Origin: Australimonas brisbanensis
GTDB lineage: Bacteria; Chloroflexota; Dehalococcoidia; Lucifugimonadales; Australimonadaceae
Length of the DNA: 64,000 nt
Reading direction: 5' to 3'
Assembly: GCA_038147155.1 (NCBI GenBank)
Contig: JAYQTA010000009.1
Span: 1 to 64,000, forward strand
The notes beneath the pieces were generated by a model. That model was not told the origin of the DNA, ran no database searches, and was given only the letters and a program-made list of their open reading frames with translations. Positions 19,480 to 28,829 of the stretch are shown piece by piece (the first letter of the stretch is position 1; each line of letters opens with the position of its first letter). Both the position numbers and the translations under genes were made by a program.

Positions 19480-20034
19480 ATGAGCAGTGATCCAGCCCCC
19501 ACACCACCCCCCCTCGCGGACGCCAACGGGCGTCCGCTCATCATCGCCGTCATCGGCGCAGGTGCGCCGCCCGCCAGCGCCATCGCGCTGGCCGAGGAGG
19601 TGGGACGTGAGCTGGCCCGCCGCGGCGCCATGGTGGTGTGCGGCGCCGGAGGCGGGGTGATGGAGGCGGTGTGCCGTGGAGCCAAGGAGGCAGGGGGCAC
19701 CACCATCGGCATCCTGCCTGGCAACGACCCCTTCTCCGCCAACGGACACGTGGACATCCCCATCGTCACCGGCATGGGGTATGCCCGCAACGTCATCGTG
19801 GTCAAGACCGGGCGCGCGGTCATCGCCGTTGACGGGGCCTACGGCACCCTCTCAGAGATCGGCCACGCCCTCGGGGATGGCATCCCCGTCATCGGCCTGG
19901 CGACCTGGCAGCTTCCCCAACGCGACGATCTCCCCCTGCAGGTGGTGCATGCCAACACCCCCGCAGAGGCGGTGGAGCGGGCCATCGAAGCGGCCCACCA
20001 GCGGGATGCGCGCGAGCGCACCCGGCTGCATTAG
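19480..20034 (+). CDS. LOG-like nucleotide-binding protein (TIGR00725 type)
   Basis: 184 aa Rossmann-fold protein with GAPPASAIALAEEVGRELARRGAMVVCGAGGG..MEAVCRGAKEAGG and GILPGND, then GYARNVIVVKTGRAVIAVDGAYGTLSEI. These PGGxGT-like and ME..RGA motifs place it in the lysine-decarboxylase-like/LOG superfamily, whose members often hydrolyse nucleoside 5'-monophosphates. The plant-type cytokinin-activating role should not be assumed. The eno gene follows 49 bases downstream. Confidence 0.8.
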   Translation: MSSDPAPTPPPLADANGRPLIIAVIGAGAPPASAIALAEEVGRELARRGAMVVCGAGGGVMEAVCRGAKEAGGTTIGILPGNDPFSANGHVDIPIVTGMGYARNVIVVKTGRAVIAVDGAYGTLSEIGHALGDGIPVIGLATWQLPQRDDLPLQVVHANTPAEAVERAIEAAHQRDARERTRLH

Positions 20035-20083
20035 GAACACCCAACCCGCGGCCCCGGCCGCACCCAGAAGGAGCACAACAGAC

Positions 20084-21370
20084 ATGGCGCGTATCACCGA
20101 CATCCACGCCAGGGAGATACTCGACTCGCGCGGCCTGCCCACGGTGGAAGCCGTGGTGGGGCTGGAAGACGGCGCGCGTGGCTGGGCGGCGGTTCCGTCC
20201 GGGGCCAGCACCGGCTCCCACGAGGCGCTGGAGCTGCGCGACGGCGATGCGGCCCGCTACGGCGGCAAGGGCACCCAGCAGGCGGTGAAGAACATCCGGG
20301 AACAGATCGCCCCGGTGGTGCGGGGGCTTGATGCCGCCGACCAGGGGGCGGTGGACCGGGCCATGCTGACGCTGGATGGCACGCCGGATAAGTCGTCCCT
20401 GGGCGCCAACGCCACCCTGGCCGTGTCCCTCGCCACGGCCCACGCCAACGCGGCCTCGCTGCGCCAACCGCTCTATCGCACCCTGGCCACGGCAGCGCCG
20501 CTGCTGCCCACGCCCATGCTCAACGTGCTCAACGGCGGCAAGCACGCCATGGACTCCACGGACTTTCAGGAGTTCATGGTGATGCCCCTGGGCTTCACCT
20601 CCTTCGAAGAGGCGCTGCGGGCAGGAGCCGAGGTGTACCAGGCGCTGCGGGGCATCGTGGCCAAGGCGGGCAAGTCCACCAACGTGGGCGATGAGGGTGG
20701 CGTTGCCCCCTCCCTGCCCACCAACGAGGCGGCGCTGGAGCTGCTGGTGGAGGCCATCGCCAAAGCGGGCTACGAGCCGGGCGCGCAGATAGCGCTGGCG
20801 CTGGACGTGGCCTCCTCCGAGCTCTACCAGGACGGGCGCTACCGGCTGGAGCGCGAGGGGCGCACCCTCACCAGCGCTGAGATGGTGGACTACTACGAGG
20901 ACTGGGTCTCCCGCTACCCCATCGTCTCCATCGAGGACGGCCTGTTCGAGGACGACTGGGAGGGTTGGTCCCTCCTCACCCAGCGCCTGGGCGGGCGCGT
21001 GCAGTTGGTGGGCGACGACCTGTTCACCACCAACACGGAGCGCATCGCCCGCGGCATCCGGGACGGGGCAGGGAATTCCGTCCTGGTCAAGCTGAACCAG
21101 ATCGGCACCCTCACCGAGACGCTGGAGGCCATCGCCATGGCTCAGGGCGCGGGATGGAGCGCGGTGATCTCCCACCGTTCCGGCGAGACGGAGGACACCA
21201 CCATCGCGGACCTGGCCGTGGCCGTGGGCGCGGGGCAGATCAAAACCGGCGCCCCGGCGCGCTCGGAGCGGGTGGCCAAGTACAACCGGCTGCTGCGCAT
21301 CGAGGATGAGTTGGGGGCCGACGCCCGGTACGCGGGCGGAGCGCCCTTCGCCCGACTGGGTGGCCGTTAG
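20084..21370 (+). CDS. eno: Enolase
   Basis: 428 aa from ATG 20084 behind AGAAGGAG. It interconverts 2-phosphoglycerate and phosphoenolpyruvate. IHAREILDSRGLPTVEA, PSGASTGSHEALELRD, NGGKHAMDSTDFQEFM, SIEDGLFEDDW, DDLFTTN and ISHRSGETEDTTIADLAV cover the Mg and catalytic residues. In glycolytic context with GAPDH next. Confidence 0.97.
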   Translation: MARITDIHAREILDSRGLPTVEAVVGLEDGARGWAAVPSGASTGSHEALELRDGDAARYGGKGTQQAVKNIREQIAPVVRGLDAADQGAVDRAMLTLDGTPDKSSLGANATLAVSLATAHANAASLRQPLYRTLATAAPLLPTPMLNVLNGGKHAMDSTDFQEFMVMPLGFTSFEEALRAGAEVYQALRGIVAKAGKSTNVGDEGGVAPSLPTNEAALELLVEAIAKAGYEPGAQIALALDVASSELYQDGRYRLEREGRTLTSAEMVDYYEDWVSRYPIVSIEDGLFEDDWEGWSLLTQRLGGRVQLVGDDLFTTNTERIARGIRDGAGNSVLVKLNQIGTLTETLEAIAMAQGAGWSAVISHRSGETEDTTIADLAVAVGAGQIKTGAPARSERVAKYNRLLRIEDELGADARYAGGAPFARLGGR

Positions 21371-21384
21371 CCGGAAAGGTTGCG

Positions 21385-21413
21385 TTGATTCGCCCCCGAG
21401 GGGGCGCTAGCAT
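21385..21413 (+). promoter_or_regulatory. GAPDH promoter with a palindrome in its spacer
   Basis: TTGATT (21385-21390), 17 bp, TAGCAT (21408-21413). The spacer holds a perfect 16-bp inverted repeat, CGCCCCCGAGGGGGCG (21391-21406), which could be an operator. The leader to ATG 21463 is about 43 bases. Confidence 0.6.
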
Positions 21414-21462
21414 GGGACGCCCGCCGGTGAGCGGCGCCACGAACAACCCTGGAGGAGAGCGA

Positions 21463-22476
21463 ATGACCACGCGCATCGGCATCAACGGCTTCGGCCGCAT
21501 CGGCCGTCAGGTGCTGCGGGCAACCCTGGAGCGGCACCCGGACGAGCTGGAGGTGGTGGCGGTCAACGACCTGGCCAGCACCACCACCAACGCCCACCTG
21601 TTCAAGTACGACACCAACTACGGCGTCTACCGTGGCGAGGTGAAGGCGGGTGAGGGGTCCATCTCCATCGATGGGCGCACCATCAAGTCGCTCTCCGAGC
21701 GCGACCCGGCCAAGTTGCCGTGGGGCGATCTGGGCGTGGACCTGGTGGTGGAGTCCACGGGTATCTTCACCAACGCCGAGAAGGCCGCCGCGCACATCGA
21801 GGGCGGCGCCAAGAAGGTCATCATCTCCGCGCCCGCCACCAACGAGGACAAGACTCTGGTACTGGGCGTCAACGCCGACCAGTACGACAAGTCCAAGCAC
21901 CACGTGGTCTCCAACGCCTCCTGCACCACCAACTGCGTGGCCCAGATGGTGAAGGTGCTCAACGATGCCTTCGGCATCCGCCACGGCCTGATGACCACGG
22001 TGCACGCCTACACCAACGACCAGCAGATCCTCGACCAGACCCACCCCGACCTGCGCCGCGCCCGCGCTGCCGCGCAGAACATCATCCCCACCTCCACCGG
22101 CGCGGCCAAGGTGGTGGGTGTGGTGATCCCGGAGCTGAACGGCAAGATCCACGGCACCGCGCTGCGGGTACCCGTCTCCACGGGCTCCATCACCGACTTC
22201 ACCGCGGACCTGGGCCGCAAGGTCACGGCCGACGAGGTGAACGCGGCGTTCAAGAAGGCGTCCGAGACGAACCTGGAGGGCATCCTCGCCTACACCGAGG
22301 ACCCCATCGTCTCCTCGGACATCAAGATGAACCCGGCCTCCTGCATCTTCGACGCTCTGGCCACCATGGTGATGCAGGACGACATGGTGAAGATCTTCGG
22401 CTGGTACGACAACGAGTGGGGCTACTCCTGCCGCACGTCGGACCTGGCCGCCTTCATGGCCTCCAAGGGCTTCTAG
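21463..22476 (+). CDS. gap: Glyceraldehyde-3-phosphate dehydrogenase, type I
   Basis: 337 aa from ATG 21463 behind GGAGGAG. NAD-binding GINGFGRIGRQVLR, catalytic SNASCTTNCVAQM, HAYTNDQQILDQ, the phosphate-site STGAAKVVG and NEWGYSCRTSDL are intact. Interconverts G3P and 1,3-bisphosphoglycerate. Ends 26 bases before a strong hairpin. Confidence 0.97.
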   Translation: MTTRIGINGFGRIGRQVLRATLERHPDELEVVAVNDLASTTTNAHLFKYDTNYGVYRGEVKAGEGSISIDGRTIKSLSERDPAKLPWGDLGVDLVVESTGIFTNAEKAAAHIEGGAKKVIISAPATNEDKTLVLGVNADQYDKSKHHVVSNASCTTNCVAQMVKVLNDAFGIRHGLMTTVHAYTNDQQILDQTHPDLRRARAAAQNIIPTSTGAAKVVGVVIPELNGKIHGTALRVPVSTGSITDFTADLGRKVTADEVNAAFKKASETNLEGILAYTEDPIVSSDIKMNPASCIFDALATMVMQDDMVKIFGWYDNEWGYSCRTSDLAAFMASKGF

Positions 22477-22502
22477 CCCTCCGGTACACCGATGCGGACG
22501 AG

Positions 22503-22524
22503 GGGCGGCGCTCAGGCGCCGCCC
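22503..22524 (+). terminator. Terminator-like hairpin after gap
   Basis: GGGCGGCGC (22503-22511) pairs perfectly with GCGCCGCCC (22516-22524) over a TCAG loop. Nine GC-rich pairs, but no continuous T tract follows, only CTCTCGCTTTCTCG. Placed just after gap and before the next promoter. Confidence 0.6.
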
Positions 22525-22552
22525 TCTCGCTTTCTCGCACACGGGAAGGGGC

Positions 22553-22579
22553 TTGTCCGGCGGGCCCGGCGGCTAGAAT
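22553..22579 (+). promoter_or_regulatory. Probable promoter giving a leaderless mRNA for the YYY protein
   Basis: TTGTCC (22553-22558), 15 bp, TAGAAT (22574-22579). The ATG is at 22589, nine bases after the -10, so the transcript would start at or next to the initiation codon. No ribosome-binding site precedes it. Confidence 0.45.
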
Positions 22580-22588
22580 GGGCGCGCC

Positions 22589-25500
22589 ATGCAGCCCAAC
22601 CGCGTCCGTCTCCCTCTCCCACCGCGCCAGCGCTGGCCCGCCCTGGCGGCGTTGGCGCTGGTGCTCCTAGCGCTGGCGCTGCGCCTGCCGGGCCTGGACT
22701 GGGACGGCGGGCACTTCTTCCATCCCGACGAGCGGTCCATCTACCTGCGCGCCGAGCAGATGTACGACACGCTCACCGACACGCCCAACTGGAGGGCGGA
22801 CGCCAACCGGGACTTCCCGTTGGACACGCCGGGCTGGCCCTCCCCGTCCACGTTCCTGGACCCGGACGCGAGTCCCCTGAACCCCCACTGGTTCCCCCTG
22901 GGCTCGGTGCTGATCTACGTGCTGGTGGCCGTGCGCTTCGTGCTCGAGGCGTTCATGGACCAGGTGCGCCTGCAGGACCTGGCCACGGCGGGCCGGACGC
23001 TGGCGGCCCTGGCCGATGCGGGCACCGTGGGGCTGCTGTTCCTGTTGGGCCGACGCCTGTTCGGCGCGCGGGTGGGCCTGCTGGCTGCTGCCCTGGCGGC
23101 GTGCAGTGTCGGGGCGATCCAGTTCGCCCACGTCTACCGGCCGGAGCCCTTCGTGGTGCCGCTGGCGCTGGGCCTGTTCTGGTGGCTGCTGAACCTGGCC
23201 GAGCGTGGCGGGCGGCGCGAGCACCTGATGGTGGGGTTGTTCGTGGGCCTCTCCTTCGCCCTGCGCGGCTCCTCGCTGCCCCTGCTGGCCCCGGTGGCGC
23301 TGGTGTACCTGGCGCTGGTGGCGCGCGAACCGCGCCGGTGGGGCAGGGTGGTGGGGGAGGGGCTGCGCGCCGCAGCGGTGGCGCTGGGCGTGTTCGCGCT
23401 CCTGCAGCCCTACGCGCTGCTGGACCTGGACAAGTACCTGGGCGATCTGGGCTGGGAGGCGATGATTGCCCGCACGGCGGGGCTGGTGCCCTACACCCTC
23501 CAGTACGTGGGCACGCCACGCTGGGGGGTGTACGAGGTGAGCCAGTCGGCCCTCTGGTCGCTGGGCCTGCCCCTGGGCCTGGTGGCATGGGGGGGCCTCG
23601 CCATCAGCGTGGTGGCAGGGCTGCGCCGCCCCCACCTGCGGGAGTGGGTGCTGCTTTCGTGGGTGCTGGCGGTGCTGCTCACCATCGTCCCCACCTTCGA
23701 GGTCAAGTTCCTGCGCTACGTTTCTCCGGTGCTGCCGGTGTTGGTGCTGCTGGGTGCGCGCTGGCTGCTGGCCGCACACGCCCTTGCGCGCGTGCGCTGG
23801 CCCGTGCTGGGACGCGCTGTGGTGGGGCTGGGCGTGTTGGTGCTGGCTGCCACGGCGTTCTACGCGCTGGCGTTCGTGGCGGCGTATGCGACGCCCCACC
23901 CCGCGGTGCAGGCGAGCACCTGGCTGCGCGAGCAGGTGAGCCCCGGCGCGCTGATCCTCACCGACAACCACTGGGACGAGGGCATCCCGGACCTGTTCGG
24001 CTTCCGGGTGGAGCAGCTGCCCGCCTACGAGTCTGACAACCCCGCCAAGACGGCGCGCTACGCCACGCTGCTGGCCGAGGCGAACGTCATCGTCGCCTAC
24101 TCCAACCGCCCGTGGGGTTCCATCGCGCGGGTGCCGGAGCGCTACCCGGTCACCGCCGCCTACTACCAGGCGTTGTTCGACGGGCGGTTGGGATATTCGC
24201 TCGAGGCTGCTTTCGCGCGCTATCCAGCGCTTGCGGGTGTGGCCTTCACCCATGACCCGTTCACCCGCGCCGGCGTCCAGGCCCCCGCCTCGCTGCCGGG
24301 ACTCGATTCGCCCATCGCCCTGCACCTGGGCTGGGCCGACGAGAACGTGACCAACTACGACCGCCCGCTGGTGCTGGTGTGGCGCAACACGGGCCACCTG
24401 TCCGCGACCGACATAGCCATCCTGCTCAACAGCGGGGCCAACGCGGTGCCGGAGCCGCTGCTGCTCTCCGAGGCGGCGTGGGAGCGCCAGCAGGCATCGG
24501 GCTCGTGGAACTCCCTCTTCGCCCCCGGCGGCCTTAACGGGGCCCTCCCGTGGCTCGCCTGGCTCTTCGTGGTGGAGTTGGTGGGTCTTGCCGCGCTGCC
24601 CCTGGCCCTCTGGCTCACCCGTCCGGTGCCGGGGCTGGGGCCCTTCATCGCCCGTCCGCTCGGCCTGCTGGCCGTGGCGTGGGTGGCCTGGTGGGGGGCG
24701 AGCATTGGCGTGTGGGACTTCGGCCGTGGCAGTGCGCTGGCGGGCGTGGGGCTGGTGGCCCTGGGTTCGGCAGGCGTGGTCTGGTCCCGTCGTGCGCGCT
24801 GGCGAGAGGTGGCTCGCCGCCACGCCCGCTCCGTGGCCTGGGCTGCGGCGCTGAGCGTGGGTGCCTTCGCCCTCTTCGCACTGATCCGCGCCGCCAATCC
24901 CGACCTGTGGCACCCGTGGCGCGGGGGCGAGAAGCCTATGGACCTGGCGTACCTGACGGCGGTGATGCGCTCGGTGCGCTTCCCCGCCTACGACCCGTGG
25001 TACGCGGGCGGACAGCTCAACTACTACTACTTCGGCTTCGTCCTGGTGGGCGCGGTGGCCCGCGCTGCGGGCACGGTGCCCACGCTGGCGTACAACCTGG
25101 GCCTGGCCACCCTGGCCTCGTTCACCCTCACGGGGGCGTTCGGCGTTGGCATGGGGCTCGCCAGCGCCTGGCGCGTGAGGGCCGGGCTGCGCGTGAGCGC
25201 GCGCAGCACCCTGGTTGCCGGTGCCCTGGCCGCCGCGCTGGTGGGGGTGGTGGGCAACCTGGACGGGGTGGCCCAGCTGGCCCAGGGGCTGGGCCGCGTT
25301 ATCAATCAGCAGCCCTTCGGCGGGTTCGACTTCTGGCGCTCCTCACGGCTCATGCCGGGCGAGTGGGCCATCAACGAGTTCCCCTTCTGGACGTTCCTGT
25401 TCGGTGACCTGCACGCGCACCTGATGGCCCTGCCCGTGCAGGTGCTCACCGTGGCGCTGGCCGCAGCCGTGGCCCTCTCGGCCGGGGGCTCCTGGCGGGC

Positions 25501-26923
25501 CCTCGGCCCCCGCGTGGGCGCGCTGGCCGTGGTGGTGGGGAGTCTGGCGGCCATCAACACGTGGGATGTGCCCGCCTACGGATTGCTCTCCCTGGGCACG
25601 GTGGGCGCTGCGGTGGCGTTGCACCATCGGGGCCCCGTGCGCCCCATGACCGCGGTGCGCTGGGGCGCGTGGCTGGTGGGCATGTGGGCGCTGGCATACC
25701 TGGCCTGGGCCCCCTTCCACCTGCACTACGACGCCCCGTCCGGCGGGGTGGAGCCGGGGCGCTGGCGCACGGTGGCCTGGCAGTACGTGGCGATCCACGC
25801 AGTGGTGGCCTTCGGTGCGCTCTCGTGGCTCGCGGCGGTGAGCTGGCGCACCGAGGTGCGCCGCCGGGTGCTCACGCGCCTCGCGGCCCGGCGCGCGGCC
25901 GCGGCGGGGGTGGGCGCTGGCCTGGTGGCCGTGACGCTGTGGGTGGCGGCTCCGCCCCTGCGGGAGTGGACCACCTTCACCCTCCTGGTGCTGGTGCTGG
26001 CCGCCACGCTGGCGCAGGGCGTGCTGTGGGCGGCGCGTAGACGCCGGGAGCCCGAGGCGCCGGTGCGCCTCCTGGTGCTGGGCATGGCGGCCCTGGCGGT
26101 GGGCATCGGCGCCGGGGTTGACCTGGTGCGGGTGACGCCCGACATCGACCGGATGAACACACTGTTCAAGTTGGGTCTGAACGCCTGGATGCTGTATGCC
26201 CTGGCGGGTGGGGTGGGCCTCTGGCACCTGTGGGCCACGGGCGCGTTGCGCCGGCGCACCGGGCCCCTGGGCCCCCTACGCAACGGTTGGCTCACCCTGG
26301 CGCTGGTACTGGGAGCGGCGGGGCTGGTGTACCCGGTCTGGGGCACGCTGGCGCGGGTGGACGACCGGTTCGACACCGGCGTGGGGCTCACCCTGGATGG
26401 GGAGGCCTACCTGCGGACGGCGGTCTACGGCGACCCCGGCCCCGCCGACACCCAGGCCGACGACGTGCGCTACCCACTGGCGGACGATGCCGAAGCGCTC
26501 GCCTACCTGCGTGAACACGCTGCGGGTACGCCGGTGGTGCTGGAGGCGGCGTACCGGCACGGTTATCGCTGGTACCCGCGGGTGGCCGCCTACACGGGCC
26601 TGCCGGTGGTGGTGGGCTGGGAGTGGCACCAGGAGCAGCAGCGGGGCGACGGCGGGCGCGTCACCCGCAACGTGCGCGCGCGTCTGGCGGACGTGGAGAC
26701 GGCCTACGCCACCACCTCGGACGAGGCGCTGCGTGCGGTGCTGGCCCGCTACGTTGTGGACTACATCTACCTGGGGCCGACGGAACGCGCCTACTTCCCG
26801 GGGCCGGGCCTGGCCAAGTTCGATGCGCTGGTGGGCAGGGGGCTGGAGGTGTTCTTCACCAACGGCCAGGTGCACATCTACCGGGTGGACGATGCATGGC
26901 GGGATAAGTCTGACGGTGTGTAA
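22589..26923 (+). CDS. Giant membrane protein: GT39-like half joined to a YYY-domain half
   Basis: 1444 aa with some two dozen hydrophobic spans. The first 590 or so residues look like a GT-C glycosyltransferase of family 39: DWDGGHFFHPDERSIYL with acidic residues after the first span, then repeated helices and a soluble loop (TDNHWDEGIPDLFGF). The second half has GGQLNYYYFGFVLVG near residues 806-820, the hallmark of the YYY (DUF2298, TIGR03662) family known from Chloroflexi and archaea. A role in polyisoprenol-linked sugar transfer or cell-surface glycosylation is an inference. GC use matches the neighbours. It appears to be translated without a leader. Confidence 0.85.
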   Translation: MQPNRVRLPLPPRQRWPALAALALVLLALALRLPGLDWDGGHFFHPDERSIYLRAEQMYDTLTDTPNWRADANRDFPLDTPGWPSPSTFLDPDASPLNPHWFPLGSVLIYVLVAVRFVLEAFMDQVRLQDLATAGRTLAALADAGTVGLLFLLGRRLFGARVGLLAAALAACSVGAIQFAHVYRPEPFVVPLALGLFWWLLNLAERGGRREHLMVGLFVGLSFALRGSSLPLLAPVALVYLALVAREPRRWGRVVGEGLRAAAVALGVFALLQPYALLDLDKYLGDLGWEAMIARTAGLVPYTLQYVGTPRWGVYEVSQSALWSLGLPLGLVAWGGLAISVVAGLRRPHLREWVLLSWVLAVLLTIVPTFEVKFLRYVSPVLPVLVLLGARWLLAAHALARVRWPVLGRAVVGLGVLVLAATAFYALAFVAAYATPHPAVQASTWLREQVSPGALILTDNHWDEGIPDLFGFRVEQLPAYESDNPAKTARYATLLAEANVIVAYSNRPWGSIARVPERYPVTAAYYQALFDGRLGYSLEAAFARYPALAGVAFTHDPFTRAGVQAPASLPGLDSPIALHLGWADENVTNYDRPLVLVWRNTGHLSATDIAILLNSGANAVPEPLLLSEAAWERQQASGSWNSLFAPGGLNGALPWLAWLFVVELVGLAALPLALWLTRPVPGLGPFIARPLGLLAVAWVAWWGASIGVWDFGRGSALAGVGLVALGSAGVVWSRRARWREVARRHARSVAWAAALSVGAFALFALIRAANPDLWHPWRGGEKPMDLAYLTAVMRSVRFPAYDPWYAGGQLNYYYFGFVLVGAVARAAGTVPTLAYNLGLATLASFTLTGAFGVGMGLASAWRVRAGLRVSARSTLVAGALAAALVGVVGNLDGVAQLAQGLGRVINQQPFGGFDFWRSSRLMPGEWAINEFPFWTFLFGDLHAHLMALPVQVLTVALAAAVALSAGGSWRALGPRVGALAVVVGSLAAINTWDVPAYGLLSLGTVGAAVALHHRGPVRPMTAVRWGAWLVGMWALAYLAWAPFHLHYDAPSGGVEPGRWRTVAWQYVAIHAVVAFGALSWLAAVSWRTEVRRRVLTRLAARRAAAAGVGAGLVAVTLWVAAPPLREWTTFTLLVLVLAATLAQGVLWAARRRREPEAPVRLLVLGMAALAVGIGAGVDLVRVTPDIDRMNTLFKLGLNAWMLYALAGGVGLWHLWATGALRRRTGPLGPLRNGWLTLALVLGAAGLVYPVWGTLARVDDRFDTGVGLTLDGEAYLRTAVYGDPGPADTQADDVRYPLADDAEALAYLREHAAGTPVVLEAAYRHGYRWYPRVAAYTGLPVVVGWEWHQEQQRGDGGRVTRNVRARLADVETAYATTSDEALRAVLARYVVDYIYLGPTERAYFPGPGLAKFDALVGRGLEVFFTNGQVHIYRVDDAWRDKSDGV

Positions 26924-26990
26924 GATGAACGAGGCTTGCACGGGAGTGCTAGGCTAGGAGCGCACCAAACGCCGGTGCGGGGAGACCAAC

Positions 26991-27320
26991 ATGGAGCAGG
27001 CGGCTGACATCGCGACCCTGGTACGGGACATCCTCATCAGCGTCTACCTGCTGGCGGGTGTGCTCATCACCCTGGTGCTGGGGGTGATGGCCTTCCTGGT
27101 GTTCAAGGGTGTGCTGGGCCTCACCCACAAGGCGGGCGAGACGCTGGAGAACGTGAGCAAGGTGTCCGAGGCCGCGGTGGAGCACATCGTGGAGCCGCTG
27201 TCCGAGGGCGTCTCCTTCTCCTCCAGCGTGGGCAACGCCGTGGGATTCGCCTCCGGGTTCATCTCCGGGCTCATGGGCAAGCGCCCCGGCGGCGGCAAGG
27301 ACAAGAAGAAGAAGCGCTAG
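26991..27320 (+). CDS. Small membrane-anchored protein, function unknown
   Basis: 109 aa from ATG 26991. One strong span near residues 18-43 (VYLLAGVLITLVLGVMAFLV), an amphipathic stretch, a Gly/Ser/Phe-rich weakly hydrophobic section, and a very basic tail (GGGKDKKKKR). Resembles the layout of DUF948-like single-span proteins but I cannot assign it. It converges on pheA with a four-base overlap. Confidence 0.7.
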   Translation: MEQAADIATLVRDILISVYLLAGVLITLVLGVMAFLVFKGVLGLTHKAGETLENVSKVSEAAVEHIVEPLSEGVSFSSSVGNAVGFASGFISGLMGKRPGGGKDKKKKR

Positions 27321-28144
27321 GCGGCGGGCTTGAAGCGCGGGTAGGAGCCGAACACCTTCAGGTGTGAGACGCGCCCGCGCACCCGCTCCAGCACCGTCGC
27401 GACCGCCGGGTCCGAGCGGTGCCCCACCAGGTCCATGAGGAAGTAGTAGCGCCCCAGCCCCAGCCGGGTGGGGCGTGATTCCACCTTGGCCAGGTTGATG
27501 CCGGACTGGGTGAACTCGCCCATCACTCCGTACAGCTGGCCGGGCTTGTCCTCCTCGAAGGTGAAGGCGATGGAGGTCTTGTCGTCACCCGTGGGCGGGG
27601 CGTCCTGGCGCGCCACCACCACGAAGCGGGTGGCGTTGGAATCGTCGTCCTGGATGCCCTGCGCCAGCACCTGCGCCCCGTACAGCGCCGCCGCGCCCAG
27701 TGGTGCGATGGCCGCCGCGGGCACCTCGGCGTTCATGGCCTGCTCCACCGACCCCGCCGTGCTCAGGGAGGGTGCCAACTCCGCGTTGGGGAGCAACCGC
27801 TCCAGGTAGCCCTTGCACTGGCCCAGTGCCTGGGGGTGGGAGTAGACCCGGCTCACCTGCTCGAGCCGCACGCCGGGTGCGGCCATGAGGTTGTGGACGA
27901 CGGGGATCACCACCTCGGCGGTGATGGCGAGCCCCTCCCCGTGCAGCAGCAGGTCCAGCGTCTCGGTGACCGCGCCCTGGAGGGAGTTCTCGATGGGCAG
28001 CGCGGCCCGTTCGGCACTTCCGTCCCGCACGGCCTGGGCCGAGGCGGTGATGGTCGGGTAGGCCACCAGCTCCGCGTCCGGCGCGTGCAGCGCCGCCGCC
28101 TGCTCGGTGAAGGTGCCCGCGGGGCCCAGGTGCGCGATGCGCAT
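27317..28144 (-). CDS. pheA: Prephenate dehydratase with ACT domain
   Basis: 275 aa from ATG at 28144. Catalytic domain: GPAGTFTEQAA, ALPIENSLQGAVTETLDLL and NATRFVVV (TRF motif). ACT domain after about residue 185 with ESRPTRLGLGRYYFLMDL, the phenylalanine-sensing ESRP motif. Makes phenylpyruvate for phenylalanine synthesis and should be feedback inhibited. No chorismate mutase domain. It follows the trkA gene by two bases. Confidence 0.95.
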   Translation of the reverse strand: MRIAHLGPAGTFTEQAAALHAPDAELVAYPTITASAQAVRDGSAERAALPIENSLQGAVTETLDLLLHGEGLAITAEVVIPVVHNLMAAPGVRLEQVSRVYSHPQALGQCKGYLERLLPNAELAPSLSTAGSVEQAMNAEVPAAAIAPLGAAALYGAQVLAQGIQDDDSNATRFVVVARQDAPPTGDDKTSIAFTFEEDKPGQLYGVMGEFTQSGINLAKVESRPTRLGLGRYYFLMDLVGHRSDPAVATVLERVRGRVSHLKVFGSYPRFKPAA

Positions 28145-28146
28145 GT

Positions 28147-28827
28147 CTACGCGCCCCCCGTGAGCGCCTGCCACAGCGCGCCCTCGCGGTCGGGTGGGGT
28201 GATGGCGACCACCTCGTCGTTGGCCTCGATGGGCGGGCAGTCGGCCAGGGAGCGCAGCTCGCCCTCGCGGCTCACCACCGCCGCCAGCACCGTGCCGGAG
28301 GGCAGCGCCAACTCGCCGGGGATGCGGCCTACCACGGGCGAGCCCGGGGGGATGCGCACACACACGATGCCTGCCGAGGCGCCCGAGGGGGAGATGCCGT
28401 GGAGCTGGAGCACGTGCACCAGCGGCCCGCCGGTGAGCCCCTCTTCCATCGTGGCCAGGATCAGCTCGGTGGTGGAGATGGTCACGTCCACCCCCAGCGC
28501 CTTCAACAGGGGCACGTTGGCCGGGTCCGTCACCACGGCGATGGTGCGCGGCACCTGGTAGGACCACTTGGCCACCTGGCAGGCCATCAGGTTCACGGCG
28601 TCCGCCCCGGTGGAGGCGATGAGGATGTCGCAGCGCTTGGCGCCCGCCTCCCCCAGCACCGTGGGCTCGGTGCCGTCGGAGGAGATGACGATGCCGCCGA
28701 ACTCATCCCGGGCGGCGTCCGCGCGGCCGGAGTCGCGCTCCACCACCACCACCTCGTGGCCCGCCGCCAGCAGCTCGCGGGTTAGATAGTAGCCGATCTT
28801 GCCCGAGCCGACCACGATGATGAACAT
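28147..28827 (-). CDS. TrkA-family potassium regulator (TrkA-N plus TrkA-C)
   Basis: 226 aa. N-terminal NAD-binding domain starts FIIVVGSGKIGYYL with an acidic end of the second strand (VVVERDS); a TrkA-C domain follows after about residue 140. It would gate a Trk/Ktr channel by nucleotide binding. First of three TrkA proteins in this minus-strand cluster with TrkH. Confidence 0.88.
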   Translation of the reverse strand: MFIIVVGSGKIGYYLTRELLAAGHEVVVVERDSGRADAARDEFGGIVISSDGTEPTVLGEAGAKRCDILIASTGADAVNLMACQVAKWSYQVPRTIAVVTDPANVPLLKALGVDVTISTTELILATMEEGLTGGPLVHVLQLHGISPSGASAGIVCVRIPPGSPVVGRIPGELALPSGTVLAAVVSREGELRSLADCPPIEANDEVVAITPPDREGALWQALTGGA

Positions 28828-28829
28828 GG

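Noticed and set aside
22492..24036. 514-codon plus-strand ORF overlapping the YYY gene
   Set aside because: Gly/Ala/Arg-rich shadow frame with no domain features.
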